Shown here: positions 18,357-28,395 of the stretch, in pieces
Numbering within the stretch: position 1 is the first letter of the stretch
Layout of the letters: each line of letters begins with the position of its first letter
NCBI GenBank assembly: GCA_011605865.1
Contig: JAAOZI010000036.1
Coordinates: 1-46,786, forward strand
Direction of reading: 5' to 3'
DNA length: 46,786 nt
Source of the DNA: Archaeoglobales archaeon
Lineage (GTDB): Archaea; Halobacteriota; Archaeoglobi; Archaeoglobales; Archaeoglobaceae
Made by a program: the position numbers and the translations under genes
The notes under the pieces: generated by a model
What the model saw: the letters and a program-made list of their open reading frames with translations, nothing else
Told to the model about the DNA's origin: nothing
The model's database searches: none

Positions 18357-19052
18357 ATGAAGAGGTTTAAATTTGTATATAAGGAAACGATTGCAAATAT
18401 CATTACCGAAAGCGAGGAATTCTACAAAATCGCCATTATGGCGATTCTAGAAGCGAGGAGCGAAATAGAAAGATACTCGATGCTAAATCCAGAATTTCTC
18501 ATAAGCCTTGAACCCATCGAGTGCAGGGCAGAAGGGATTGTGAAGAGAATGTGTGATGCCGCAAAAATCGCAGGAGTTGGTCCAATGGCATCGGTTGCAG
18601 GGGCGATTGCGGAGTATGCGGTTGAAAAAATGGTAGAAGCTGGAGCCAGGTTGGCTATAGTTGATAACGGCGGAGACATAGCAATTAAAACGGATAGAGA
18701 AATAAGAGTAGGGATTTATCCCACGAAATTAGCTTTTTTGATCCCCCCAGGGGATAGATTAGCAGTTTGCACTTCAAGCGGTAAGATTGGTCCATCTATA
18801 AGTTTTGGATTTGCAGATTGCGCAACAGTAGTGGCAAAAGATGCGTGCATTGCCGATGCATTTGCAACAGCGCTTGGAAATCTGATTAAAGATGACTCCA
18901 ACATTGGAAAAATTGTTGAAGATTTTTATGAAAAATATAAAAAATTCTTGATTGGTGTCCTCGTTGTGAAAGAGGATTCAATAGCCTTTGCTGGAAAGCT
19001 ACCGAGGCTTGAAATAGCAAAAATAAGTGAGGAGTTAATATCGAAACTTTAA
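18357..19052 (+). CDS. UPF0280 (ApbE-like fold) family protein
   Basis: A 231-residue protein of the archaeal UPF0280 family, which is distantly related to ApbE FMN transferases; its biochemical role is unknown. Recognisable segments are GVGPMASVAGAIAEYAVE, LAIVDNGGDIAI and FGFADCATVVAKDACIADAFATALGN. The ATG at 18357 directly abuts the transposon end, whose GAGGAAGG now sits at Shine-Dalgarno distance. The upstream TnpB frame is continuous with this gene, so a longer fusion reading back to about 18132 is possible on paper. I take 18357 as the start because family similarity begins there. Confidence 0.8.
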   Translation: MKRFKFVYKETIANIITESEEFYKIAIMAILEARSEIERYSMLNPEFLISLEPIECRAEGIVKRMCDAAKIAGVGPMASVAGAIAEYAVEKMVEAGARLAIVDNGGDIAIKTDREIRVGIYPTKLAFLIPPGDRLAVCTSSGKIGPSISFGFADCATVVAKDACIADAFATALGNLIKDDSNIGKIVEDFYEKYKKFLIGVLVVKEDSIAFAGKLPRLEIAKISEELISKL

Positions 19053-19077
19053 TTAGGGATCTCTTTCCTGAAACAGC

Positions 19078-20670
19078 ATGGAGGTTTTGATCATAGGTGC
19101 GGGTGCTACTGGTCTGAAATGCGCGGCTAGGGTTAGGAGGAGGAACGAAGATGCGAAAATAACGGTTATTGACAAGGAAAAGAGAATCTCTTTAGGAAGA
19201 TGTGGTCTACCTTACTTTGTTTCCGGACTTGTTCACGAACTTGATGAGCTTAGAAAGACAACCTATGGAGCTTTGAGGGATGAGAACTATTTTAAGAAGA
19301 TCTTTAATTTGGATGTTTTAACGGAAACGGAGGCTTTGGAAATAGACAGAAAAAGAAGAGTTGTGAAGGTTCAAAAAAGGGAAAAAGAAGATGAATTGAA
19401 CTACGATTATTTGGTGATTGCTACTGGCGCAAAACCGGTGAGACTTTTTGGAGGCGATGAAAGAATTCTGACATTTTTTGATGCGGAGGATGCCGAGAAA
19501 ATATTGAATTTATGGGAAAATGGCGCCGAAAAAGCGGTGGTGATTGGGGCGGGATTTATAGGGCTTGAGCTTTGTGAAGCTTTAAGAAATATTGGCATGG
19601 AAGTTTCCTTAATCGAAGCGATGGATCAAGTTGCTCCAATGCTTGACGCGGAAATGGCGAAGCTCGTTGAGAGTCATTTGAAAGAAAATGGAATAGACAT
19701 TCATCTTTCCACAAGGGTGAGGGAAATAGTTGCAAAAGAAAAGCTGAAAGTTATTGCAGATGAGGAAATAGAGGCAGATATTGTTGTTCAAGCGGTTGGA
19801 GTTAAACCTAACGTTGAAATTGCGAAAAAGGCTGGAATAGAGCTCGGGGAAACCGGAGCGATAAGGGTTAACGAATTTTTGCAGACAAACGATGAGAGAA
19901 TTTACGCCGGTGGGGATTGTGTTGAGAACAGGCATTTGGTGACCGGAAAAATGGTTTTTGCTCCATTCGGCGACATTGCAAACAAGCACGGAAGGATAAT
20001 TGCGGACAACATAACCGGCAAAAAATCGAAATTCCCGGGAATTATTGGGACCTTCATATTCAAGGTTTTTGATTTAACGGTTGCAAAGACTGGGATTTCT
20101 GAGAAAGAAGCTTTTTTAAATGGTTTCAAGGCCAAATCTGTCCGTCTCTCTGTTCCGGATAAGTCGCATTATTATCCAAAATCTTCCAACATGAGGATCA
20201 AGCTTGTATTTGAGGAAAACGGGAGAGTTCTCGGTGCACAAATAGTTGGTATTGCTGGAGTGGATAGAAGAATAGACGTTTTTGCTACGGCGATTTATGC
20301 AGGAATGAAGTTAGACGATTTGGCCAACTTGGATTTGGCCTATGCGCCTCCATACGCTCCGGCATTGGATCCCGTAATTGTTTCCGCATACGTAGCAATA
20401 AACAAGCTCGAAGGTTTGTTTGAAACAACTAGGGATCTTGCTGGAATAGTTCTCGATGTTAGAAGTGAAGAAGAGGCAAAGAAGAATCCAGTGCCAAATT
20501 CCATAAATATTCCAATTTTAGAGCTGAGAGAAAGAGCAAAAGAGTTACCAGAGGATGCGGAAATAACAGCGATTTGCTCGCTTGGACTCAGGGCATACAT
20601 AGCTCAAAGAATCCTCAGGTCGATGGGATACAGGGTGAAGGCTTACGAGGGCGGGATAGCATTTCTTTAG
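19078..20670 (+). CDS. NAD(P)H:sulfur / CoA-disulfide reductase-like flavoprotein with rhodanese domain
   Basis: A 530-residue protein. Residues 1-440 are a pyridine nucleotide-disulfide oxidoreductase of the NADH oxidase/CoA-disulfide reductase group: FAD motif IIGAGATGLKCA, single redox cysteine Cys42 in GRCGLPYFVSG, NAD(P) motif VVIGAGFIGLELCEAL and IYAGGDCVENRH. Residues 445-530 are a rhodanese domain (LDVRSEEEA), with its own cysteine at about 500 in AICSLGLRAY. Proteins with this fusion reduce sulfur, polysulfide or CoA persulfides with NAD(P)H, which fits a sulfur-metabolising host. It starts 25 bases after the UPF0280 gene and overlaps the convergent HD gene by four bases. Confidence 0.87.
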   Translation: MEVLIIGAGATGLKCAARVRRRNEDAKITVIDKEKRISLGRCGLPYFVSGLVHELDELRKTTYGALRDENYFKKIFNLDVLTETEALEIDRKRRVVKVQKREKEDELNYDYLVIATGAKPVRLFGGDERILTFFDAEDAEKILNLWENGAEKAVVIGAGFIGLELCEALRNIGMEVSLIEAMDQVAPMLDAEMAKLVESHLKENGIDIHLSTRVREIVAKEKLKVIADEEIEADIVVQAVGVKPNVEIAKKAGIELGETGAIRVNEFLQTNDERIYAGGDCVENRHLVTGKMVFAPFGDIANKHGRIIADNITGKKSKFPGIIGTFIFKVFDLTVAKTGISEKEAFLNGFKAKSVRLSVPDKSHYYPKSSNMRIKLVFEENGRVLGAQIVGIAGVDRRIDVFATAIYAGMKLDDLANLDLAYAPPYAPALDPVIVSAYVAINKLEGLFETTRDLAGIVLDVRSEEEAKKNPVPNSINIPILELRERAKELPEDAEITAICSLGLRAYIAQRILRSMGYRVKAYEGGIAFL

Positions 20671-21212
20671 AATTTCATTCCGGTGATTTTTTCTAGCTCT
20701 TCTTTCATCTTAAAAGCCCTTTTTCTCGTTTCATCTGTGAACCACTTTAGATCGGGCCTTTCCGAGTCAACTTTGTCGAGCCTTTCTAAGAAACTCTTGA
20801 AGTCTCTTATTTCCGAACCGAAAGTTAGATTGTCTGCAAAGCTAACTATCTTCTCCTCTAGTGTTTCTGGAAGATAGTCTTTCTCCGGCAATCCAAGCTT
20901 TTTCGCTTCTTCAGCAGTTACCCCAGCACTGAAGTGTCTTTCGGCTATTTTTACGATTTTTTCGTCCAAACCCTCCCTTTTTAAAATTTCTGCAGAGATC
21001 AGGAAATGCTTGAATGGATCATGGGTAATTGCTCTGCCTATATCATGCAACAGGGCACCAAGGAGTATTGCTTCCTTGTCCAATTTTAGGCCATTTTTTT
21101 CTGCCTTCTCAGCTATTTTCAAAGCCAGTTCGGCCACCTTTTTGCAGTGCTCCCTTACAGACTTCTCCAGCCCGTACTTCTCCCAGATCTCTTCAACGAG
21201 CTTTGGAACCAT
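20667..21212 (-). CDS. HD-domain phosphohydrolase
   Basis: A 181-residue HD-superfamily metal-dependent phosphohydrolase. Metal ligands are visible as His22 (REHCKKV), LLHDIGRA (His-Asp), the helix starting ERHF, and the later Asp in VSFADNLTFG. It resembles the archaeal family of about 170-residue HDIG proteins often found near RNA or nucleotide genes. The substrate is unknown. It is convergent with the flavoprotein gene by four bases. Its promoter is probably the short A/T stretch before ATG 21212. Confidence 0.8.
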   Translation of the reverse strand: MVPKLVEEIWEKYGLEKSVREHCKKVAELALKIAEKAEKNGLKLDKEAILLGALLHDIGRAITHDPFKHFLISAEILKREGLDEKIVKIAERHFSAGVTAEEAKKLGLPEKDYLPETLEEKIVSFADNLTFGSEIRDFKSFLERLDKVDSERPDLKWFTDETRKRAFKMKEELEKITGMKF

Positions 21213-21235
21213 AAAAATTGTCTGAAATTAAAAAA

Positions 21236-23029
21236 TTATTCCACCCAATCTAGCTCAAGTTCTTTTAACTTCTCTTTAGACGGTATACCATTTGGCCAGT
21301 TTCTGTATTCGTAGTATTCCTCTACTTGCCTCCTAACGTCGGGAATTCTGCCCTCACTTCCTCCTTTCACCGGTTGGAGGACTATCTTTGGCAGAACATC
21401 GTCTTCGGCTTTTATTCCGCATTTCAGATTGTATACTCTTTTAAGCGTAAAAATTCTCTCCCCGACTTTTGCTATTTTCTCAACTGTGAAATCGAATCCT
21501 GTTGCGAATTTCAGCATTTCTGCAAGCACTTTGGGTGTTACCGGCATGAATGCGCACATTGTTGCGGCATTGAAAAGCTCACCGAAGTTCTGAACTTTTG
21601 CAGTCAAGATTCCCTTACCTTCATTTGCAAATCTGTCTGGGGAAACTATGCCGTACTCTTCTATTACTTTGCCCATTTCGTACAAATACATCTGATGCGG
21701 TAAATGGCAGGCACCGCGGTTATGGACGGCATAAGCGCATGCGAGGGATGAGAAAGCTCTTGCATCGTGCATGGGTATTTCAAGTCCCTTTACATGTGCT
21801 CCATAGCCTTCAAGATTGTATTTTCTCTCTAGGAATCTTACACCTTCTGCGAGTTCATTTCCGACCCCTTTCCTATATGCGATATCCTTTATGAGCTCTT
21901 TTACCCTTTCAACGTCCCCCCACTTTACTTTGAACTCTCCTATGCCTTTTTCGCTCATCCACATTGCAAAAGCTATTGTAACTCCAGCGGAAATTGTATC
22001 CATTCCCAAGTCATTGAGAAGGTAGTTGAGTTCCACTATTGCCTCCAAATTGTCGTTCAACTGCAAGGATCCAAAAGCGGCAACAGTCTCGTATTCCGGA
22101 CCATGTATTTTTCTGCCCTTATGTTCTACGATCCTTCCGCATCTAACTATGCAGCCAAGGCATCCGTCATTTCCTTTCAATATCGATGATGCCATTGCTG
22201 AACCGGAAATTCTGCTCGCCCCCTCGAATATACCCTCAGTAAAGTACTTGGTTGGCAAATCTCCGAAACCCTCTGCAGTCTCGACGTATCCGGAAGTCCC
22301 TAGCTCTTTGAACATTGTGCAAGCGAAGTCGTTATTTATAGCTTCTATGAACTTTTTCTGTACTTCCTTGAAGCCCTTTTCATCGGCAAGGCTGATCTGG
22401 AATTTCTCTTTTACATCATAGACCACAGCAATACCTTTCAGCATTTTTGAACCCATAACTGCACCCATTCCAGTTCTTCCAGCGTGTCTTGAATTGTCTA
22501 CCTGAATGCAGGCAAATTTGACAATATTCTCTCCAGCAGGTCCAATCACAGCCGTTGAAGCCCTTTTCTCTCCGAGTTCTCTCTCTATTATTTCCTGAGC
22601 CTCATAGCAGCCCTTACCCCAGATCCCAGTTGCATCAATGAATCGAGCACAATTTCTTTCGATTACTAAGTAGACAGGTTGTTTGCTCCTTCCTTCAATT
22701 ATAACTCCATCCCAACCGGCGAATTTCAAGTAGGTAGCCATTTTTCCTCCAGAATTCGACTCGCCCCATATCCCAGTCAACGGACTTTTTGCACAAAAGG
22801 CAACTCTGCTAGTTCCTGGGGCAAGCCCGCTTATTGGGCCAGTCATTATAACCAAGGGATTTGAAGGGGAGAGAGCGTCTTTTTCATAACTCTTCATCGA
22901 GTAATGTATTTTTATACCAATTCCTGTACCTCCGATGAACTGTTCGGCATCTCTTTTTTCTAGCGGGATTGCGGAATAACTTTTTTCCTCAAGATCTATT
23001 CTTAGAATTTTTCCGCAATATCCGTGCAT
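21236..23029 (-). CDS. aor: Tungsten aldehyde:ferredoxin oxidoreductase
   Basis: A 597-residue tungstopterin enzyme oxidising aldehydes to acids with ferredoxin as acceptor. The 4Fe-4S ligands are CLGCIVRC at about residues 288-295, with the fourth Cys in ATMCAFM at about 491. The pterin-binding N-terminal domain shows GPISGLAPGTSR and WGESNSGGK, and EYETVAAFG follows the first cluster site. The length matches the ~605-residue family. The start is ATG 23029, with an AGGTGATC Shine-Dalgarno; a longer frame reaching into the upstream gene is rejected. It lies eight bases after an alcohol dehydrogenase, giving an alcohol to aldehyde to acid pair. Confidence 0.92.
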   Translation of the reverse strand: MHGYCGKILRIDLEEKSYSAIPLEKRDAEQFIGGTGIGIKIHYSMKSYEKDALSPSNPLVIMTGPISGLAPGTSRVAFCAKSPLTGIWGESNSGGKMATYLKFAGWDGVIIEGRSKQPVYLVIERNCARFIDATGIWGKGCYEAQEIIERELGEKRASTAVIGPAGENIVKFACIQVDNSRHAGRTGMGAVMGSKMLKGIAVVYDVKEKFQISLADEKGFKEVQKKFIEAINNDFACTMFKELGTSGYVETAEGFGDLPTKYFTEGIFEGASRISGSAMASSILKGNDGCLGCIVRCGRIVEHKGRKIHGPEYETVAAFGSLQLNDNLEAIVELNYLLNDLGMDTISAGVTIAFAMWMSEKGIGEFKVKWGDVERVKELIKDIAYRKGVGNELAEGVRFLERKYNLEGYGAHVKGLEIPMHDARAFSSLACAYAVHNRGACHLPHQMYLYEMGKVIEEYGIVSPDRFANEGKGILTAKVQNFGELFNAATMCAFMPVTPKVLAEMLKFATGFDFTVEKIAKVGERIFTLKRVYNLKCGIKAEDDVLPKIVLQPVKGGSEGRIPDVRRQVEEYYEYRNWPNGIPSKEKLKELELDWVE

Positions 23030-23037
23030 GGGATCAC

Positions 23038-24180
23038 CTAAAAATCCACTTCCCTGCCAAACAAGGCACACTCATAGATTTTCTGGATCTCACCAAAATC
23101 TGGAATTCTTGGGCTCATGGCTAGGCTGGCATCGTTTAATGCAGCCATTGTGAGATTTTCAATATTTTCGAAGAACTCCTTTTCCTTTACAACTTCTGAA
23201 ACTCTTGTTGGAACGTTGATATTCCTCATAAGGGTAGTTATCCTAGCTATTAGGCCATTGGTATCACCGCTACCTATCTTTTTCGAAACTTTGTCGAGAA
23301 TGTCTTTTGCGTTCGATTTTCTGTAGTACTGGAGAACGTACGGCAGAAAAATACCGACGCTTAGACCATGATGCACGTTGAAGAAAGCTCCGAATGCATG
23401 GCCAAGAGAATGAACCAGTCCGACTTGGGAATTCCCAAATCCAAGTCCCGCCATTGTTGCTGCTATATGCATTTTTGCCCTTGCAGATAGATCACCATTG
23501 TAAGATTTCTCTAAATTTTCGAGGATCAGCTCCAACGCTTTCTCGCACATCGCGTCGCTGAAATCATTCTTCCATATTGAAACTAGTCCCTCAATTGCGT
23601 GCGTTAGAGCATCCATACCACTTCCGGCTATTAGATTCTTCGGCATCTTTTCTACGATTCTGTAATCTAGGATAGAAATGTCTGGGACAATTTCTTTGTT
23701 TGCTGGAGTCATCTTCCTTTTTTCTGCTTTGTCAGAAAGAACGCAGGCCCAAGTCACATCGGCTCCAGTTCCACTCGTTGTTGGAATCGCTATAAGTTTG
23801 CTCCTCTTTTTGAATCCTAGCTCAGTAAGATCTAGTGAAGGCAGTATTCCGATGGGATCGACATCTATCTCCATCAGTATTCTGGTCATCTTTGCAACGT
23901 CTAAAACGCTTCCACCACCAACTGCTATTATGAGTTCAGGTGCGAACTTGCGTGCCGTCTTTGCGCATGCAATGGCAGTATCTATGCTTGGTTCAGGTTC
24001 AACTTCGTTGAAAACTTCTATTTTGGACGCTTTAAGTTTTTCTTTGACAGCGTCTATAAAACCTAGCTTCTCTATAGATTTATCCGTAACGATCAAAACT
24101 CTTTCCGCATTTTCTGTACTCAAAGCCTCAAGTGCGTCTTCGCCATAAATAATTAATCTGGGAGACACATAGCTCCACAT
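23038..24180 (-). CDS. Iron-containing alcohol dehydrogenase
   Basis: A 380-residue type III (iron) alcohol dehydrogenase. The NAD-binding loop is IIAVGGGSVLDVAK, followed by IPTTSGTGADVT. The metal site is GMDALTHAIE and HSLGHAFGAFFNVHHG, which hold the Asp and His ligands. The start is ATG 24180, with GGTGAG four bases upstream; the in-frame TTG at 24195 overlaps that ribosome site. It is the first gene of a two-gene operon with the aldehyde oxidoreductase, so the aldehyde product can be passed on directly. A promoter-like CTTTTTAAAAACG is at 24228-24240. Confidence 0.92.
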   Translation of the reverse strand: MWSYVSPRLIIYGEDALEALSTENAERVLIVTDKSIEKLGFIDAVKEKLKASKIEVFNEVEPEPSIDTAIACAKTARKFAPELIIAVGGGSVLDVAKMTRILMEIDVDPIGILPSLDLTELGFKKRSKLIAIPTTSGTGADVTWACVLSDKAEKRKMTPANKEIVPDISILDYRIVEKMPKNLIAGSGMDALTHAIEGLVSIWKNDFSDAMCEKALELILENLEKSYNGDLSARAKMHIAATMAGLGFGNSQVGLVHSLGHAFGAFFNVHHGLSVGIFLPYVLQYYRKSNAKDILDKVSKKIGSGDTNGLIARITTLMRNINVPTRVSEVVKEKEFFENIENLTMAALNDASLAMSPRIPDFGEIQKIYECALFGREVDF

Positions 24181-24248
24181 TTTCTCACCCAACAAAATAA
24201 AATGATCGCGAAAATACTTTAATCTATCGTTTTTAAAAAGGAAAAATT

Positions 24249-25847
24249 TTAGAACATTTCTATATAGGGCTGCTCTATATCTACCATTGCATTAACGATT
24301 AATTCAACCAGTCCTCCGTAATGAATTCCGCAGTTTGCGGTTGCATTGTAATGGCTGAGGATATCCCTTATTGCTCCTTTGCAATTGCTGCAGGGAGCGC
24401 ATACGTACTTCTTTACTTCTGGAGAGATGTTATCTTGAAAAGCATCGAGAATCTGTTTGAATTTCATTCTGCTCGAAACTTTGTTTCTGAACTCTGGGAA
24501 GTTCATTGAGGTCATTATCGCAAATCCGCTGCCTCCTCCGCAGCAGTAGTTGTAAACACCGTTTGGCTTCATTTCCCTGAATTTGGGGCAAATCTCTTTT
24601 AGAATTTTTCTTTGCGGCTCTACAATACCCATCAATCTTACGACGTTGCATGGGTCATGCAGAGTGACTGGAAAATCGTTCTTGTTGGGGTCGAGGTTTA
24701 ACTTCTTTGTTCTAACGATGTCCCATAGAATCGGAAGGCAACTCTCCCTCGGAATCTGATATTCTCCTACAAGAACTCTGTCCGCTACAACAGTTATGGC
24801 TTTGTGCGCATGTCCACATTCTCCAACAACTATTCTATTAACGTCAAGCTTTCTCGCAATCTCGGCGTGTTTTAAGGCAATTCTGGAAAGCTGGACATCA
24901 TCGTACCAGACTCCATAGTTGACCGCATCATAGCCAACCATTTCGCTGCTGAGAGTCCAGTCTAAGCCCGCCTCTTCAAAGATTATTGCAAAAGCTTCAA
25001 CGTTTTCGGGCCAGCTGAGGAATTCACCAGCGTTGTGTATGAGTAGTATGTCTGAACCTTTTTCGTCAACGGGTATCTTAATATTCTTCCCTGTCTTTTC
25101 TTTTATCTCTTCTTCAAAGAATTCTATCATATCTTTCAAGCCATCGGGTGTTAGGCCTGTTGAGGAACCTGTGGTCAGGTGTTTTACGGTTCCCTGCGCA
25201 TGCAAAGCTTGTGGAGCAACTCCAAATTCTTGGGCAAATAGTTTCCTTATCTCTCTTGTTATCAATCCGTTATCCAAGCCAAGAGGACAATACTGGGCAC
25301 ATCTCCTGCAGATATTGCATCTATAAGCGCACTCTGCCAAGCGGAGTATTGTTTTTGCATTTAGATCAACATCCCCAAGGAATTTTGTCTTGAAATTTCC
25401 TCCAGAGGAAATTTTCTTTATGAGCCTCCTAAGAATTTCCGCGCGGTAGGTTGGTCTGTAAATTTCCTTTCTGCCGGAGGAAATGTATACATGACAAGCA
25501 TCGCTGCAAGTCTGGCAGCGGGCACAGTATTCTAGGGATAGTAGTAGAGGTTGTAGGAATGTCCAATTCGCCTCTTTATCCATTAACTTCTTAAGCCCGT
25601 TTATAAATTTCTGAACCATTGCCTCTTCCTCTTCCTTGTTTTTGGGTTTCCATGGTATGTCGATGGCAACGTATCCATCGAGTTCGGTTACATAGTTCTG
25701 GTTCCATTCCGGCTTGGGCTCAGTAACATTTGGCTCCATACCTGGCTTGTCATATGGAGGCGGTAGTTTTATAAGATCTTCAAGAGTTATCTTGACTAGC
25801 TGTTCCTCTTTTTTCGCAATATCTTGGATTGCAATTCTCTCCCTCAT
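24249..25847 (-). CDS. DsrK/HmeD/HdrD-like iron-sulfur subunit
   Basis: A 532-residue cytoplasmic-facing iron-sulfur protein. Two ferredoxin-type clusters are at about residues 108-125 (CARCQTCSDACHVY) and 178-195 (CNICRRCAQYCPLG). The C-terminal CCG domain, with DPC, 34 residues, CCGGGSG and later CAPCSNC, holds the special 4Fe-4S centre of HdrD and DsrK. DsrMK complexes take electrons from menaquinol and act on DsrC trisulfide or a heterodisulfide. The start is ATG 25847, with GAGGTGA upstream, and overlaps the membrane gene's stop as ATGA. Several DsrK-like paralogues exist in Archaeoglobales, so DsrK itself versus a TmcB-like paralogue is not settled. Confidence 0.85.
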   Translation of the reverse strand: MRERIAIQDIAKKEEQLVKITLEDLIKLPPPYDKPGMEPNVTEPKPEWNQNYVTELDGYVAIDIPWKPKNKEEEEAMVQKFINGLKKLMDKEANWTFLQPLLLSLEYCARCQTCSDACHVYISSGRKEIYRPTYRAEILRRLIKKISSGGNFKTKFLGDVDLNAKTILRLAECAYRCNICRRCAQYCPLGLDNGLITREIRKLFAQEFGVAPQALHAQGTVKHLTTGSSTGLTPDGLKDMIEFFEEEIKEKTGKNIKIPVDEKGSDILLIHNAGEFLSWPENVEAFAIIFEEAGLDWTLSSEMVGYDAVNYGVWYDDVQLSRIALKHAEIARKLDVNRIVVGECGHAHKAITVVADRVLVGEYQIPRESCLPILWDIVRTKKLNLDPNKNDFPVTLHDPCNVVRLMGIVEPQRKILKEICPKFREMKPNGVYNYCCGGGSGFAIMTSMNFPEFRNKVSSRMKFKQILDAFQDNISPEVKKYVCAPCSNCKGAIRDILSHYNATANCGIHYGGLVELIVNAMVDIEQPYIEMF

Positions 25848-26752
25848 AGCTTCACCTCGCATTTTCCAGCAAGATCACATCTTGAAGCCTCCTCAGCCCA
25901 GTTAAGGTTTGGATCTACATGCGGGGCACTCCATTTTACTTTGAATCCTGTAAGGTATTTCTTTAGCTTTTCCTCCATTTCACTACCTATTACAGGCTCA
26001 TCTTCCCATAGAATCTTGTGGTATGTGAACCACTTTGTGAGGAAGTGTGTCATCTTCGTAAATGGCAAGTATATCAGCAGAAGAGAAAGAAGCGCTATGT
26101 GTATCTGAGTTTCGAGTGATACTGTTGGGGGAGAGCTGAAGGTTATCAGGGCCTTCATGTAATCTTTTGCTATGGTAAAGTCGAAGTCCTTCTGCCAGGC
26201 AAGCGCTCCAGTCAATACTACAGCAAAGATGAAAATGAGATTGAAGTAGTCTAGGAATGAGCTGTAACTTCGTAGCTCCCAGTCAGAAACTCTTCGAATA
26301 AACAAAGCTAGGCTGAAGATTAGAAGCAGAATGATTGCAATAGATCCTACGACTAGAGTTAGGTAGTACACAGGCATCTTTAGTATTCCGATTGCGAAGA
26401 TATCTATTAGAGCTGAAATAAAGAGTAGGACGAACCAGACTAGTATCAGATAAATTCCCGTGTGAAATGGATATGTTAGCCACCATAGGGGTCTTTTATA
26501 TGTAAAGACTCTTTTGATGAACAGCATTTCCATTAGCATCTCTTTTAGTTCTCCAGCAAGTGTTTTTAGTCTTGGTTTTGCCCACCAAGAGACCCCTTCG
26601 TAGTAGCTCCCTCCATGCTCATGTCCTGGGTCATGTGGTACGGGGTATATTTCCCATCGGAGATGAATTGGCATCGTTGAATATTTTACAAATTTTGCAA
26701 GAAGTACCAGAACGAATATTGCCACTGCGATGTAAATCAGAAAGTTTAGCAT
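25844..26752 (-). CDS. DsrM/HmeC-like cytochrome b membrane subunit
   Basis: A 302-residue protein with an N-terminal membrane anchor (about residues 3-23). About four more hydrophobic segments are centred near 103, 138, 175 and 225. Candidate haem-b histidines are in YPFHTGIYL, TQIHIALL and MTHFLTKWFTYH. This is the NarI/DsrM-like quinol-oxidising family that pairs with DsrK. A hydrophilic C-terminal tail of about 50 residues is present. The start is ATG 26752, with AGGTGATGGG. A promoter-like CTTTTATATTT lies at 26782-26792. No periplasmic cytochrome c (DsrJ) or DsrO/P genes are adjacent, so this is the minimal two-gene form. Confidence 0.82.
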   Translation of the reverse strand: MLNFLIYIAVAIFVLVLLAKFVKYSTMPIHLRWEIYPVPHDPGHEHGGSYYEGVSWWAKPRLKTLAGELKEMLMEMLFIKRVFTYKRPLWWLTYPFHTGIYLILVWFVLLFISALIDIFAIGILKMPVYYLTLVVGSIAIILLLIFSLALFIRRVSDWELRSYSSFLDYFNLIFIFAVVLTGALAWQKDFDFTIAKDYMKALITFSSPPTVSLETQIHIALLSLLLIYLPFTKMTHFLTKWFTYHKILWEDEPVIGSEMEEKLKKYLTGFKVKWSAPHVDPNLNWAEEASRCDLAGKCEVKL

Positions 26753-26819
26753 CCCATCACCTTTTTAACATATCAACCGCAAATATAAAAGCTTTGCCCA
26801 TTTCAACGACAATAAAAAA

Positions 26820-27880
<1,061 letters not shown>

Positions 27881-27984
27881 ATTTTGATTTTTCTGATTTT
27901 TCAAATAATAATAACTTGTAATTTCTCAGCTATTGAGATTGCCTACTTTGGGCGGATGATAAAGATTTCTGAAGCTCACAGATT

Positions 27985-28395
27985 CTATGTCTTTTTTAAT
28001 TTTCTCCTTAAAATTTTCTCTGCCTCTTTGAGATCTTCAACCTTTTCGAAATAAAGCGTTCGTACACCAAAAATACCCTTCTTTTTCAGCTTTATGATCA
28101 TTCTATTCCCATCAACACTATAATCTTCTAAATCTCCTAACCTAGTCTTGAAAGGCTTGTAAATGATGAAATCATCGTCAATGGAATAATACCTGGGTTT
28201 TCCGAGGGTTATTATCGCATATAGAAATATGAAAAGAGAAAACAGGACTAGAAGAAGGGCGATACGGATCCAGTTCTCTCCCGTTAGAACCCTATAAGCT
28301 CCGTAGCTGAAAAATATGATTAAGAGAGCTGTTATGAGCATGAGCCATTTTTTCCTTGCTGCAGGATTCTTTATTGCTCTATAGCTCCAGATCAT
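27985..28395 (-). CDS. Membrane protein with PH-like domain, unknown function
   Basis: I do not recognise a named gene. The 136-residue product has two hydrophobic segments (about residues 18-36 and 43-63). A soluble beta-rich C-terminal half follows ([14 protein letters not shown], then [18 protein letters not shown]), resembling bacterial PH-like (YcxB/bPH) domains that follow two membrane helices. The C-terminus is lysine/arginine-rich. It overlaps ahcY by four bases (ATGA), the last of a chain of coupled genes. About 165 bases without a gene, including the repeat region, separate it from mer. Confidence 0.65.
   Translation of the reverse strand: MIWSYRAIKNPAARKKWLMLITALLIIFFSYGAYRVLTGENWIRIALLLVLFSLFIFLYAIITLGKPRYYSIDDDFIIYKPFKTRLGDLEDYSVDGNRMIIKLKKKGIFGVRTLYFEKVEDLKEAEKILRRKLKKT

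Noticed and set aside
18213-19052. Longer UPF0280 protein starting at ATG 18213
   Set aside because: The first 48 codons are TnpB zinc-finger/RuvC sequence from the relic; UPF0280 similarity begins at ATG 18357, which has a good ribosome site.
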